This document shows, in pieces, positions 35,120 through 45,879 of a DNA stretch of 64,000 bases; within the stretch, counting starts at the first letter, position 1, and each line of letters opens with the position of its first letter. The translations under genes were made by a program, and so were the position numbers. A model generated the notes under the pieces. That model saw only the letters and a list, made by a program, of their open reading frames with translations. It ran no database searches and had not been told where the DNA came from. This DNA comes from Chrysogorgia sp. JL179-B06 (Eukaryota > Cnidaria > Anthozoa > Scleralcyonacea > Chrysogorgiidae): positions 2,575,001-2,639,000 of the forward strand of contig JAYKKM010000054.1 in NCBI GenBank assembly GCA_035772405.1. Reading direction: 5' to 3'.

Positions 35120-35750
35120 CCAAATCAAATCACAGGACCACTGTTATTCTTATTTATGTCAATGACCTGCCAACCTGTGTTACAATTTATCCCTATATGC
35201 AGATGATATACGCATTTATAACATCTAGACTTGAGAGTTGTAATAGCATCCTTTATGGTTTACCAGAAGCTGAATTGAGCAAGTTTCAGCGAATTCAGAA
35301 TACAGCTGCGAGACTTGTAACTGGCACCCAATCAGATCACATCTCTGCTGTGCTTAGTAATCTTCACTGGCTACCAGGATTATTTTCAAGATACTGTTGA
35401 TTACTTTCAAAACTTTACATGGCCAGGTACCTATTTATATCATTGATTGACTGACTCAATATAGCCCTATTTGCAAAACCGAAATCTGCTATTTGTGCCC
35501 AAAACGAAGACCGTTACCCATGGAGACAGACAGGCTTGGACTGGCCATTGTGCCATCTTGCCATAGAACAATGCCTGAGTATTGTAGAACAATATCGGCA
35601 TATTGTTCCAAGCCAAGATGGCACAATGACCAGTCCAAGCCTGGAGACAGAACATTCTCGGAGCAAATTAGAAGAACTGACTGTTTAAATAGTTTAAAGA
35701 TAGCACTTAAGACTTTCCTTTTATTGCTACTCTCTATGATGTATTAGTTC
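35120..35750 (+). pseudogene. LINE RT fragment carrying a nested hairpin
   Basis: The plus strand reads VNDLPTC and SLYADDI in shifted frames, then FITSRLESCNSILYGLPEAE, LSKFQRIQNTAARLVTGTQ and AVLSNLHWLPG, and further on NSLKIALKTFLL. This is the RT catalytic box and C-terminal region of a CR1-like LINE, broken by frameshifts and by the insert at 35531-35641. Confidence 0.8.
35531..35641. mobile_element. Small hairpin MITE inserted in the LINE fragment
   Basis: aggcttggactgg..ccattgtgccatcttg pairs with caagatggcacaatg..ccagtccaagcct. Both sides carry ggagacaga, a direct repeat of 9 bp consistent with a target site duplication. This element inserted after the LINE. Confidence 0.8.
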
Positions 35751-35759
35751 ATCGCACAT

Positions 35760-37696
35760 GTCCACGACTCCACATATAATGTAGTTGTCGTTTGGGAATA
35801 CACCACTGCAACAACTGTATTTTATTTTCCCAAAGAACTTGTAATATTGTATTTACTGCATACCAAATAATTATTATGGTTATCCATGGCACACAAATAA
35901 TTTCCATTGTCCATTGAATCCATTGTAGAAACCACTGTAGATTATTTCTTCAAATCCAAGTCAGATGTTTGTAGTATGTGATCATAGCATAATTTAGATG
36001 TGGTGCCAAAGGTTGAGGAGATGGAGTATTGATAGTGATGCTGTGATGGCAAGAAATCGCAGATACCTCGCAGTCACTGAGCCATACATGTATTTCCGTT
36101 TGGTGAGCGTACTTCCTCACTGAAGAGAATACTTCCTCACTGAAGGCAGAACAGATCGTTCAAACTTCACAGCAACGGCGAAATTACACGTGATAAAACT
36201 TCTACGTCACAAAACGTCATAAAACTGAACAAATATCTCGAGGACAATTTACACAAATCGAGATTTCGTTGACTATACATAGGTCGGCAAAGAGGTCTGG
36301 ACACGATTAGGTCAATCCAGGTCAAGATTAGTGTGCCGTAAGCGCAAGAAGACTCTGCGGAGGAGAGTCTTTGTTGTCTTTTTGATGTTATACAGTATAA
36401 TACTCATACACGTGATCTAAACTACTTTATTAAATGACTCAACCTTTCGGTTTACTCTACACTCAAACTACTCAGTTTAGTTAGTCTATTTCACGGTTCG
36501 ATGAACACTTATAAACAACATACTGGGAAATTTACATAGTCACGTGATGAGTATAAAAGTGCTCACGTGGACATCACATGGTTTGATCATTTCAACAGTT
36601 GGGAGGTTGGAGTGAGTCTCCACCGTTTCTCCAGCTATTCTTGTTTGAAGTCAGCCGATTAGAGCGTTGCCTGATAATGCCTTGTCTTTTCCAGCTTTTC
36701 GGGCTGCTCCAATCTCGTCAGTTTTACTGTAACACATGAAAAGTCTTTTTTCCTCCAGAAAACCGCCGCTCGAAATCTTCTGACTTGAAATGTATCGAGC
36801 CCACACACACAGGACGCGCGCATTGCGCGAAACTCTCAGTGGGAGCCACTTTGTGCGCTTTTCTTTGACAAAATGGATCTTGTAAAGAAAATATCCATTT
36901 GGTGGATCTGGAGTGTTAGAACAGCCCCGCTACAACGCACCTGGGCCGTTAATTGCACTGTTGTCTTGAGATACACCTGTAAGCGTTCCCGCTGTGACGT
37001 CACAAGCCTTTTTCGGATCCAGACTTTTTTCTCCCGGCCATGACTCCATGACCATCTCTGGAAATATTTATCTGTTGAAGTTATGTTATACCTTTAGGTT
37101 CATTGTTTATTTCACCTGCTACTTATTAGCATTCCCTTTGGTCCGCCCCGGCCTGTTTCACTGATCTACGCTTTCTTTTATATACTTATTTACATCTCAT
37201 TAAATGTTATACCTGTACTTATGTTTGAATTATAGAATAATACCTATAGAATAATAATTATAGAATATAGAATAATAGTATTCTATAATTATTAGTATTC
37301 TATACCTTGATACGAAAATATGAAATTTATTATTTTATTTCGAGCGTTAAACAGCATAACTCATGAGTGAGCGAAGCACCAAGCACCCTCGCGCGCGCCC
37401 ACCTCCCGCGAGGTGCGAGGCTGTGAGCGAAACGTACTAGTGAGATATCCAGTTCAAAACGAGAAATAAATTTCATATTTCCAAGCATCCTGCATGTATT
37501 GTTCTTTTTATTATATAAAAATTATTCCTATAGTCCCATTTCCCAACAAACATTACATTATTAAATTACAATAACCGGGCACATGTGAGATTATCACTAA
37601 TATTTCATATGTACTTGATTTATTAGTGGCGTTAATCCTTAAAAACAGTGTTTTTTATATAATAAAATATCTTATTATTCAATCTTCATAATTTAC
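35760..37696 (-). other. RPTP intron, no gene seen
   Basis: Sequence with small direct repeats (gtacttcctcactgaag-type unit twice near 36110-36143; agaataata units near 37230-37300). No gene and no defined element. Confidence 0.4.
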
Positions 37697-37819
37697 CTTT
37701 GCATGTCCTTCCATCTCCGCTGAGGCCATCATTACAGGTACAATTAAAATGTCCCTTCGTGTTCGTACAGGTAGCAAGTTTGTGACAATCATGTGATCTT
37801 TCATAACATTCGTTGATAT
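37697..37819 (-). CDS. RPTP exon: EGF module 5 (membrane-proximal EGF)
   Basis: The exon reads INECYERSHDCHKLATCTNT and then KGHFNCTCNDGLSGDGRTC, a calcium-binding-type EGF with six cysteines and a DINEC start. Phase is 1/1, 123 nt. Its flanks and splice borders (ctttgcat and taaatggagcaag) match those of exon 40004-40129, which shows a local duplication. Confidence 0.93.
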
Positions 37820-38529
37820 CTAAATGGAGCAAGATAATCAAAGTGTTGACTAGGCAGTGAAACAATAAATGGCTATAAATTATATAGATTGTAAAACATT
37901 TTTGACACTTACTACACAAAATGATTTTATACATTTCTGTTTATTTTTTTATTTAGCAGCTGTTTTCGCAATTAATGCAAAACCAATGATGGCTAAATAT
38001 TCAAATTTACGTTTTGCAAACGTGTAAGTTAAGGGAGTTCAGACGTATTCCGTTGCTAGACAACTGGTTGCCAAGGACAGGTCATTTAGCGCCTAATATA
38101 CTTCGTGAGTGGACAATAAATTCAAGGTATAACCAAGATATTTTATGTCTGGAATATGTATGCAAACTTCTTTCGTCTGGTGACGTAATTTGACGTCACA
38201 TGACGTCATCAACAAACACAAAAACTCTATAATTTTCGTCATTTTTGATATTATGCTATATTTTTTGATGTCATATAAACCGAAATTACTTCCTACAAAA
38301 AGTACGTATGGATTTATTTATAAATTAAATAAAAACGAAGTTACGAAGATTTTATTGTGTTTATTTTGATTTTATTGTGTTTATTTTGATTTTATTGTGT
38401 TTATTATTTTTATTGTGTTTTCGATATCCCGGCTACTTTTTGAAGGTAACCGTCCAGATTCTAATCGCAGGTGAAAATTATTTTTTCTTAAAAACCGTCG
38501 ATTATAGCAATTTTCATATTTCGATGACG

Positions 38530-39247
38530 TCACGATGACGTTATCCTACGTAATACCATGATCGCCTCGGATTCTTTTGTTCTCCGAGGTAACGTGAACC
38601 TCGTATTTCCCTCATTACTCATGCAAGAGGGAAATTTTCCCTCATTCCTATGATATGCATGCCGGAAATTTAGTAGAACACAAAGGATTTCTTTGTCTTT
38701 GAAAATTAGTAGACAAAAAAATCCTTTGTTTCCCACTAAATTTCCCGCTTGCATATCATATCCAGGCGTAAGAATGTGACTGTTTTAGTCACACCGTTAC
38801 CACCAAAAAGATAGTGAAACGAGATACCTTTACGTAACATCGTAATAACATCAACTTTTTGCACATTTTGTTTAATATTGTCATTTTTTAGGATTTCACT
38901 CAGACATTAGCATCTATTACTCAACTTTTTTTATACACAACCAATCTAAAATGAATCCAAACTCACCTCAGTGACTTGAATATTGATGGCTTATTGATGG
39001 TACACACTAACCATGTCCCAGAGGAGCCATCTCATTCTTAATTCAAAACACGAAAAGCGATGCACTCATCTCTGACAACCAACTAAATTTCCCGTCGGTA
39101 AGGTCTCAAAGTTTTCCTCGGCGATGTGATAACATGACTTGAGGGAAATTAGCGATTAAATTTCCCCTTTACCTCGGGAAGATTTGTAAAATCTTCCCTC
39201 GGCTGCGGGGAAATTTTATCGCTAATTTCCCTCAAGTCATGTTATTA
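38530..39247. repeat. Two palindromic elements
   Basis: Hairpin one, about 38651-38761, pairs gatatgcatgc.ggaaatttagt with actaaatttcc.gcttgcatatc. Hairpin two, 39133-39241, pairs catgacttgagggaaattag with its exact complement ctaatttccctcaagtcatg. Both share a gggaaatt-rich end with the palindrome at 43790-43935, so they appear to form one foldback family. Confidence 0.75.
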
Positions 39248-39254
39248 CTTATAA

Positions 39255-39970
39255 ATAGTTGTTGAAGAATATGATTGAATATTCAGATCATCGTGATATT
39301 AAGTTCATCGTGTTAGCGGTGTTTAAAGAATACATATATGTTTTACCATTTATTGCGAGTTTGCTTGTTTTTGCTTTATTTTGTTTTGTTTCGTTTCGTT
39401 TGTTCGTTCACCTAATCGATCAAAACGACGTTTGTTTAAGGACTCGAGCAGGCCCGACAGAGACTAAAGCGGGCCCGGGACCAAACATATAATTGAGGGC
39501 ACCCCTTGCAAAAATTTCGCATACATTTTACGGATGTAAAGGATATTTCAAGTGAAAATTTTACATGTGAAATGACAACGCAAATTTTCGTATAGACGTA
39601 AAAGATGTATGAAATAGGGACAAAATAAATAATCACTAACGCCATAATTTCAACTATACAGCCTCTTGGCTACCGTCTACCGATTCTCTACAAAGTAAAC
39701 GGGGGCCCTCTTGAGTTGGGGGCCCGGGGCAAATTGCCCCAGTTGCCCTCCCCTCTGGGCGGGCCGGACTCGAGGTGATAATCTCTCAGCGGCAGGGATT
39801 AATTTCTCACGAAAAGTTTATATATATAACGAAACGAAACAAAACAAAATAAAGCAAAAAAAAGCAAACAGGCAATAAATGGTAAAACATATGTATTCTT
39901 TAAACATCGCTAACACGATGAACTTAAAAACTTATTAATTTGAATATTCAATCATATTCTTCAACAACTA
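39255..39970. mobile_element. Long inverted repeat enclosing a GGGCCCGGG-type insert
   Basis: Sequence at 39255-39410 (gttgaagaatatgattgaat ... ttgttttgtttcgtttcgtt) recurs inverted at about 39828-39970. The central segment carries caggcccg..gggcccggg near 39450-39480 and gggggcccggggcaaatt..ctgggcgggcc near 39717-39765, likely a second nested element. No coding sequence. Confidence 0.7.
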
Positions 39971-40003
39971 TAAAATACTTTTAATTCGATCTTTATACTT
40001 TAC

Positions 40004-40129
40004 CTTTGCATATCCGTCCATCTCTACGGAACCCATTCTTACAGGGACAATAATAACTTCCCGGTGTGTTCCTACAGTTAGCATTTTCGGGACAATTATA
40101 TGATTTTTCCGCGGAACATTCGTCGATGT
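40004..40129 (-). CDS. RPTP exon: EGF module 4
   Basis: The exon reads IDECSAEKSYNCPENANCRN and then TPGSYYCPCKNGFRRDGRIC, an EGF module with six cysteines and a calcium-binding DIDEC start. Phase is 1/1, 126 nt; donor GTAAAG. It is a close relative of exon 37697-37819. Confidence 0.93.
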
Positions 40130-40682
40130 CTAAATGGAGCAAGAGTCAGACAAGTAAAGTTTACTAGGGATTGAAACATAATAACATGGCTGTGAATTAT
40201 ATATAGGTTGTGAAAAAAATGGCACTTTTACATGATATCCTCGCATCTTCACTTCAGGTACACCTGAGCATTTGCATTAATTTTCTCAAAACAATCCACT
40301 GCAGAAAAATATGGAGACTTGTATATTTTACCATAATCCTTTGCGTGCAGAAAGGGAAAATACAGAAGATAGAGCTTTGTTGTTAACTACTAAATTTACG
40401 TTCACATGTCAAACAACATTTGGCTATTACCAGAACTAATTTACCTTCACATGCACCGCCTCAGTCATCTGCCACTCAAGTAGACGCCATAAACATCGTT
40501 ACATCTTTATTTTTAAATGTATTAACAATTTAGTAGATTATCATTTAACGTAGTATTCAATACTGATGTACATAAGATTAACTGGGGGAAAGCAGAGGCA
40601 GTCATATAAAGCTTCTAATTCTATAATTATTTGGGTCACGATACTGTATATAATTCTGATTCATTATTATCTTTTGAATGTG

Positions 40683-40804
40683 AGGCCCGTTTCAAACGTC
40701 GAACTTTTCATGTGCCGAATCTTATGTAAATTAGCAAAACCCTTTGTTTATGATCATTTGCATTAGATTCGATACATGAGAAGTTCGACGTTTGAAACGG
40801 GCCT
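40683..40804. mobile_element. Hairpin MITE with AGGCCCGTTTCAAACGTCGA ends
   Basis: Left AGGCCCGTTTCAAACGTCGA and right TCGACGTTTGAAACGGGCCT are exact complements. Pairing continues imperfectly to a loop of about 45 bases. Overlapping open frames are by-products. Confidence 0.85.
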
Positions 40805-41089
40805 AAGTGATTTAATGTATATAAGTAATTTCAAAGTATTTTTTTTTACTTTTGCTATAGCTTTTTAATGTTTCATGAACTATTATCAATAACAGGGCCT
40901 CCCGGAAAAACACCTTTTCGTGATGTAAAAAACCTGCGTAGATAAAATCAAATTAAAGTCAAAGGATTATGGTGAAATTTACCGCCGCCATCTTTTTTGC
41001 CATAGTGAATTGCATTCAACATTTATTTGTATCTCGCTTATTTATATACACTGTACCAATGCTTCTTCACTCACATACTGGTAAGACAA

Positions 41090-41602
41090 CCGTAGAATCT
41101 CGAAAGTAGCTAGCCGACCTCTAAGGGCGGCTACTTTCGGATGGGCGGTTACTTTCCGAGGGCGCTTACCACTACCGTACAATTTGCACAACGTATCAGA
41201 GTTTTGTTTTATTTTGATTAAATTACATAAGAGTTGTTACTTATTATCTAATGCTAATAATTTACCGTACTCGATACCGAATATTCAGATACCGAAATGG
41301 AAGAGGACGTCTGAACGACGACAAAGACAAACTTATAACTACTGTTTGAAATTCCTGAATCTTTGATATTACAGTTTTATACATGTTTTAATCCATGCCA
41401 TTCAAAATAAATTGTCAAACAGATGTTACAATTATTTAATTATACAATAGTTAAAGACATCGGAAGGGGCTACTTTCGGGGGGCGGTTACTTTAAGAGGG
41501 GCGGCTACTTTCGGGTTTTCGTAGTAATTGTTTAAAAAAGCGGCTACTTTCGAGGCGGGGGGGCTACTTTCGGGGGGGGGGGGTTACTTTCGAGATTCTA
41601 CA
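41090..41602. mobile_element. MITE with GTAGAATCTCGAAAGTA ends and GGCTACTTTCG repeats
   Basis: Inverted ends GTAGAATCTCGAAAGTA and TACTTTCGAGATTCTAC bound about 510 bp. Next to each end lie short repeats of ggcggctactttcgg (two or three at left, five or more at right), including G-runs. The middle is AT-rich and non-coding. Confidence 0.8.
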
Positions 41603-41634
41603 GTATCTTTATTTCTAAAGTCACTCTCTACTTA

Positions 41635-41830
41635 GGGACGTCCCGGTATACCGGGATCTCGGCTTGTATATAATTTACTGTTATTTTCGCAGTTGTGTTT
41701 ATATGGAGCCCGGGACATCCCGCTTGACCGGGATCCCGGTTGAAGCAACCGAGATCCCGGTACACCGGGACAGATTTTTTCCATATAAACGCAACATCCC
41801 GGTACACTGGGATGAAGTGAATTGAAATTT
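41635..41830. repeat. Cluster of ATCCCGGTnnACCGGGAT palindromes
   Basis: Five or six copies of a palindrome of the type tcccggtatacc-gggatc, including mutual inversions, are packed into 190 bp. A pair of atatggagc/ttccatat-like half-sites frames the central part. This may be a foldback element or a protein-binding cluster. Confidence 0.65.
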
Positions 41831-42419
41831 AAAACGTCGTCTGAACCGGGGAAAATATCCAAAAAGTGACAAAATGAAAAAACATTCGTTGGGATGCTTT
41901 TTATGCGAATAAAATTATTTTTTGTTTCATTGAGAAATTATTATCAATTATTATCAACATTTTCACGCATCCAAACAGGCCCTTATAAGGATCTATCATC
42001 ACGTAAACTATACGTCAATTAATTAGATTCGTTATTAGTGTTAAGATACAACACACTTTTAACACTTTTATATGACTGTATAAATAATGCAAGGTAAATG
42101 TATAAATAATGCAAGGTAAATGTATAAATAATGCAAGACAATTGCAATTACGATAATATTATATGTTTTTCAACAACATGTAGCTCACTCGCTTCGCATA
42201 TAACCCGTGAGCAATATACACACCCGCCTCCCCTCAAACAGAACGCCTGCCACGCAAACTAAACACGTAAAATATGTTTAATGGGTTTTAAACGCAGCAA
42301 TTTGTATCAAACCATTTACAATTATAAAAGTTGTTAACTCACGGATTCTTGATTATCGAAAAAAATAACAAGACCCTCGATCAGTCTTTTTTAACGAATT
42401 CATTCAATTAACAGCTTAC

Positions 42420-42542
42420 CGTTGCAGGATTTCCCATTTCCTCTGAAGCCTGTATTGCATGTGCAGTTGTAACTACCGGTTGTGTCTATACATCCTGCGT
42501 TTGTATCACAGAGGTAGTCTCCATTAGTGCATTCATTAATGT
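42420..42542 (-). CDS. RPTP exon: EGF module 3
   Basis: The exon reads INECTNGDYLCDTNAGCIDT and then TGSYNCTCNTGFRGNGKSC, a calcium-binding EGF with consensus hydroxylation-type Asn and aromatic positions. Phase is 1/1, 123 nt; donor GTAAGC. Confidence 0.95.
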
Positions 42543-43134
42543 CTTTAAAAAAGGAAATGTTGATAATATTTTATTGTAATTTATATGATCATGAAAGAAA
42601 GGTGCCTCGCTTATATAACGCTGACACTTTGACAACTTCAAAGGTCAAGTAAACCAAGTCGCATTTTCATTTTCATTTTCAAGGGTGATTTACCATACAG
42701 GAACAAAAATATTCCTTATTTTAGAATTACTTAAAAACTCCATCTGTGAAACGAGAGGTGTATTTCTCGTAGCTCGCTCTCGCAAGTGGATATCAACAAT
42801 TATTCACATTACTATTCTCACCTTTTGTTTGTTTTAAAGTTTATGTTATGAAAGTACTCAGTACTTTTATGTTATGAAAGTACTTAGGGGGCTATCCATA
42901 TGATTTCATCAAGAGATGTGATTCTAAACGGCACAAGACGAATAACAATGATAAAGATAAAATGCCCGAAGAATCTTCATCCAATTTTGTTTTGTTGCCG
43001 AATGTAAAAGTTATTTCCGAAAAAAACATTAAAGTTTTACGACGCGAGAATGTGAAGGTATAGGATACAAACGAATCAATATCATTAGCAAACGTTTTCC
43101 AAAACCGAAAGACAAACTTCAAATATGGCAAATG

Positions 43135-43437
43135 AAAAGAATGGTATAACCGTATACAGAATAAATTGCTTGGTCTGTAATTTTGTTTACATTGGACAAA
43201 GTGATCGAGCGCTACGCACAAGAATTAAGAACACAGAAGAGCAGTAAACAATCAAGACAGCAATTCGAAAATAGAACAACATGCAAATAAGCAAAAACAT
43301 AACATGGACTTTGACAATACAACAATCATTGAGAGAGCGGCGAATTATCATAAACGATTGTTTTTGGAAGCTTGGCGCTCCCAAAGGAACTCGAATGCAG
43401 GCAATGATCATATAGACATACCCAATATTTACATATA
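43135..43437 (+). pseudogene. PLE GIY-YIG endonuclease fragment
   Basis: The plus strand gives VYRINCLVCNFVYIGQSDRA and then, in shifted frames, a Lys/His-rich helix and RRIIINDCFWKLG / LFLEAWRSQRNSNAGNDHI. The CxxC..YIGQ..R pattern and EAWxSxxNxxxGNDHI end match the C-terminal endonuclease of PLEs. Several frameshifts are present. Confidence 0.7.
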
Positions 43438-43789
43438 ATTTCCTTAGCACATTGATTTACATAATACCATGATTGCCTCGGTTTCTTTTGTTCTCACCGG
43501 ACGATTCAATCTCTAATTCGTCCTCTAACCAGGCAAATTTCTAATTTTCCCCGCATTAACATGCATGAGCATTGAGCAAACATCCAAACAATATTCTTTT
43601 ACACAACAAAGAAATGCATTAAGTAATCAAGACAATTACAACAATCATGCAAATATTAATATTACTTTTACATTTTCACTCAACATTAAACAATTGTTTC
43701 ACGTCAATACTTCTAACAGTGCATTACAAATTTATTTACCTCGTCAATCATGGTATCACAAACTAATACCTGCACGACATGTCGGGAAA

Positions 43790-43935
43790 TTAGTAATTTA
43801 ATACTAATTAAGCCTCGGAAGGATTTGTGCAAGTCCCTTGGGCCTTCCACAAATGTGGAAGTCCCTTGGGCCTTCCACAAATCCTCCCTCGGCTTTCGGG
43901 GCATTTATTCACTAATTTCCCTCATGTCATAGTAT
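43790..43935. repeat. Palindromic element with an internal 35-bp duplication
   Basis: Ends gggaaattagt and actaatttccc are inverted. In the middle aagtcccttgggccttccac occurs twice in tandem, followed by aaatcctccctcggc pairing with gcctcggaaggattt. Confidence 0.7.
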
Positions 43936-44393
43936 TACTGTACTTATAATAATTTTTGAACTTGTATATAATAGAGCTATCATTTCTTCTTGACATTTTT
44001 AACCGACGAAGGTCTAAGTTATTTGACCTTAACGTCTTCTATTGTTATATACGTATATGATTATTATCAGTATAAACAGATTTTTAATAATCAGTATAAA
44101 CAGGCCGTTCATCACAGTTTATTTCGGCAGTACACCAACCTTGTAGAGTGTTCCACTTCTACATTGCATACACAGCACAAAACATTTACAGAATAAATTG
44201 GATCTTTTTCACAAATGCAATTTAGCGTTTTACATGAATTGACAAAATACACTTACCGCGCAATTAATTATGAAAGCGCACTTTTCGAGAACATGAAAGT
44301 AAATTCATACCAACAAAATGCGGTCTTAGTTATCCCACGTTTTCATGACCAAAGATTGCATAGTTGATGAGAGTGGGCGGAAATTATACTTAC

Positions 44394-44513
44394 TTCCACA
44401 AGAATGTCCATTTCCTGTAAAACCAGTTTTACAAGAACATGTATAAGTACCATGTGTATTCTGACAATCTGCATTTGAATCACAGGAAGAACTTAGCTGA
44501 CATTCATTGATAT
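44394..44513 (-). CDS. RPTP exon: EGF module 2
   Basis: The exon reads INECQLSSSCDSNADCQNTH and then GTYTCSCKTGFTGNGHSC, a canonical calcium-binding EGF with six cysteines. Phase is 1/1, 120 nt; donor GTAAGT, acceptor TTCATAG. Confidence 0.95.
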
Positions 44514-44944
44514 CTATGAAAATAACAAATCTCCATCATTAAAAAATATCGACAATAAGATAGCAACAATTACAAAGAGGTATGCTGTAGAAGATCTTAT
44601 TTTCATTAATAAAATAACATTTCAATAACGTGCGAGGTTGTTGGCTGAAAGCCGTATTTCTTTTACTTGGTATAAACAAAATAAATGCACATTTTGCATT
44701 TCATTGTCATCATTATTCATTAACAGGGTATAAGTTAGCGTTAAACGCAGCATTCCAAATCACCATAAGGTTGGAATTTCCAAATTAGGTGTGACCTGAG
44801 ATCTGTTCACTTACTTATAGATAAGACTATGTGGAAACACAGCGCAAATTTGGATTATCAAACAAGTTGTACTGTAAGAGTCAATTATAGTCAATTCATC
44901 TAGGCTAGTTAAATTTTACAAAATATTGCTAGCAAAGTGAAAAG

Positions 44945-45250
44945 GTGGTGAACTGCAACATCATTTATTGCATTTATTGCGATAAATGCACTAAAATCTA
45001 CATCAGTGAAATTGGGCGACGCCTTTCAGATAGGTTTGCTGAACATCTTCGTTCCGTGAGGAACAGTGATGTTGACAAACCTGAAGTAGCCCGCCATTTC
45101 AACAGCTCTAATAATTTGGTTTCAGACATGAAAATATGTGCCATCCTTCCCATCTTAGGCGGTAACGATAACCGCAAACGGCAAGAGAAGCGTCTCATTT
45201 TTGCGTCTAGCAACGTAAGCGCTATGTCTGGCGGTCTTATCGGCTGTCTG
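44945..45250 (+). pseudogene. PLE GIY-YIG endonuclease fragment with CCHH-type finger
   Basis: The plus frame reads CNIIYCIYCDKCTKIYISEI, GRRLSDRFAEHLRSVRNSDV and KPEVARHFNSSNN. IYCIxCxxCxxxYIxExGRRLxDRFxEHLRxV is the classical Penelope-type endonuclease. Glycine of the YIG motif is replaced by serine, suggesting loss of function. The frame then runs into a (CA)n tract. Confidence 0.75.
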
Positions 45251-45349
45251 TGTTTGGACACCGCGTCGTGTAGCGGAGTTATGCCTATACAGTATACTAC
45301 AAAAAACGAATCCGCAATAATCCCCTCGCTCGCATTTTCTACCACTACA

Positions 45350-45411
<62 letters not shown>

Positions 45412-45425
45412 ACCACCACCACCAC
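45350..45425. repeat. Poly-C / (CA)n / (CCA)n tract
   Basis: A C16 run, then about 24 CA dinucleotides, then CCA repeats. Long open frames through it on both strands are low-complexity artefacts. Confidence 0.95.
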
Positions 45426-45879
45426 CAGTGCCCAGACCGCGTCTGTCGATAACAAATCCCATAGACCTCTTTCATAATGGCGGTCAGTCTAAATATTCTT
45501 TTATAGCATGCAAATTAGCCTTTCTGGCCTCGTTACAAAGCGAAGATTCTTTGGAATTACAGACACACGAACAGACACACGAATGCTGTTGCTGTAGTCG
45601 ACCATGTTTGCACAGTACGCGGTGTCACATGATTTGAGGCAAAAACTTATAAATATAAAGGTATGCAATAATTATGCAAATAATGTACCGTACTGCAACC
45701 ATACCAAACGTAGAGGTAACGCCCTATTTTGAACCAAATATAAATTACTATATAATTTGAAAAATCTTGTGTGTATCAGAGCTGTTTCAGAGCTGGAGAG
45801 TCTGTGCTGCATAGCCATTATTTGTTATAGACGTCCCCCATATTTACTTGCAGATGATGTAGTTTTGTATATGGGATGC

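Noticed and set aside
44998..45475. Minus-strand frames with Cys-Val and Gly runs
   Set aside because: Antisense of the (CA)n and poly-C tract beside a PLE endonuclease fragment.
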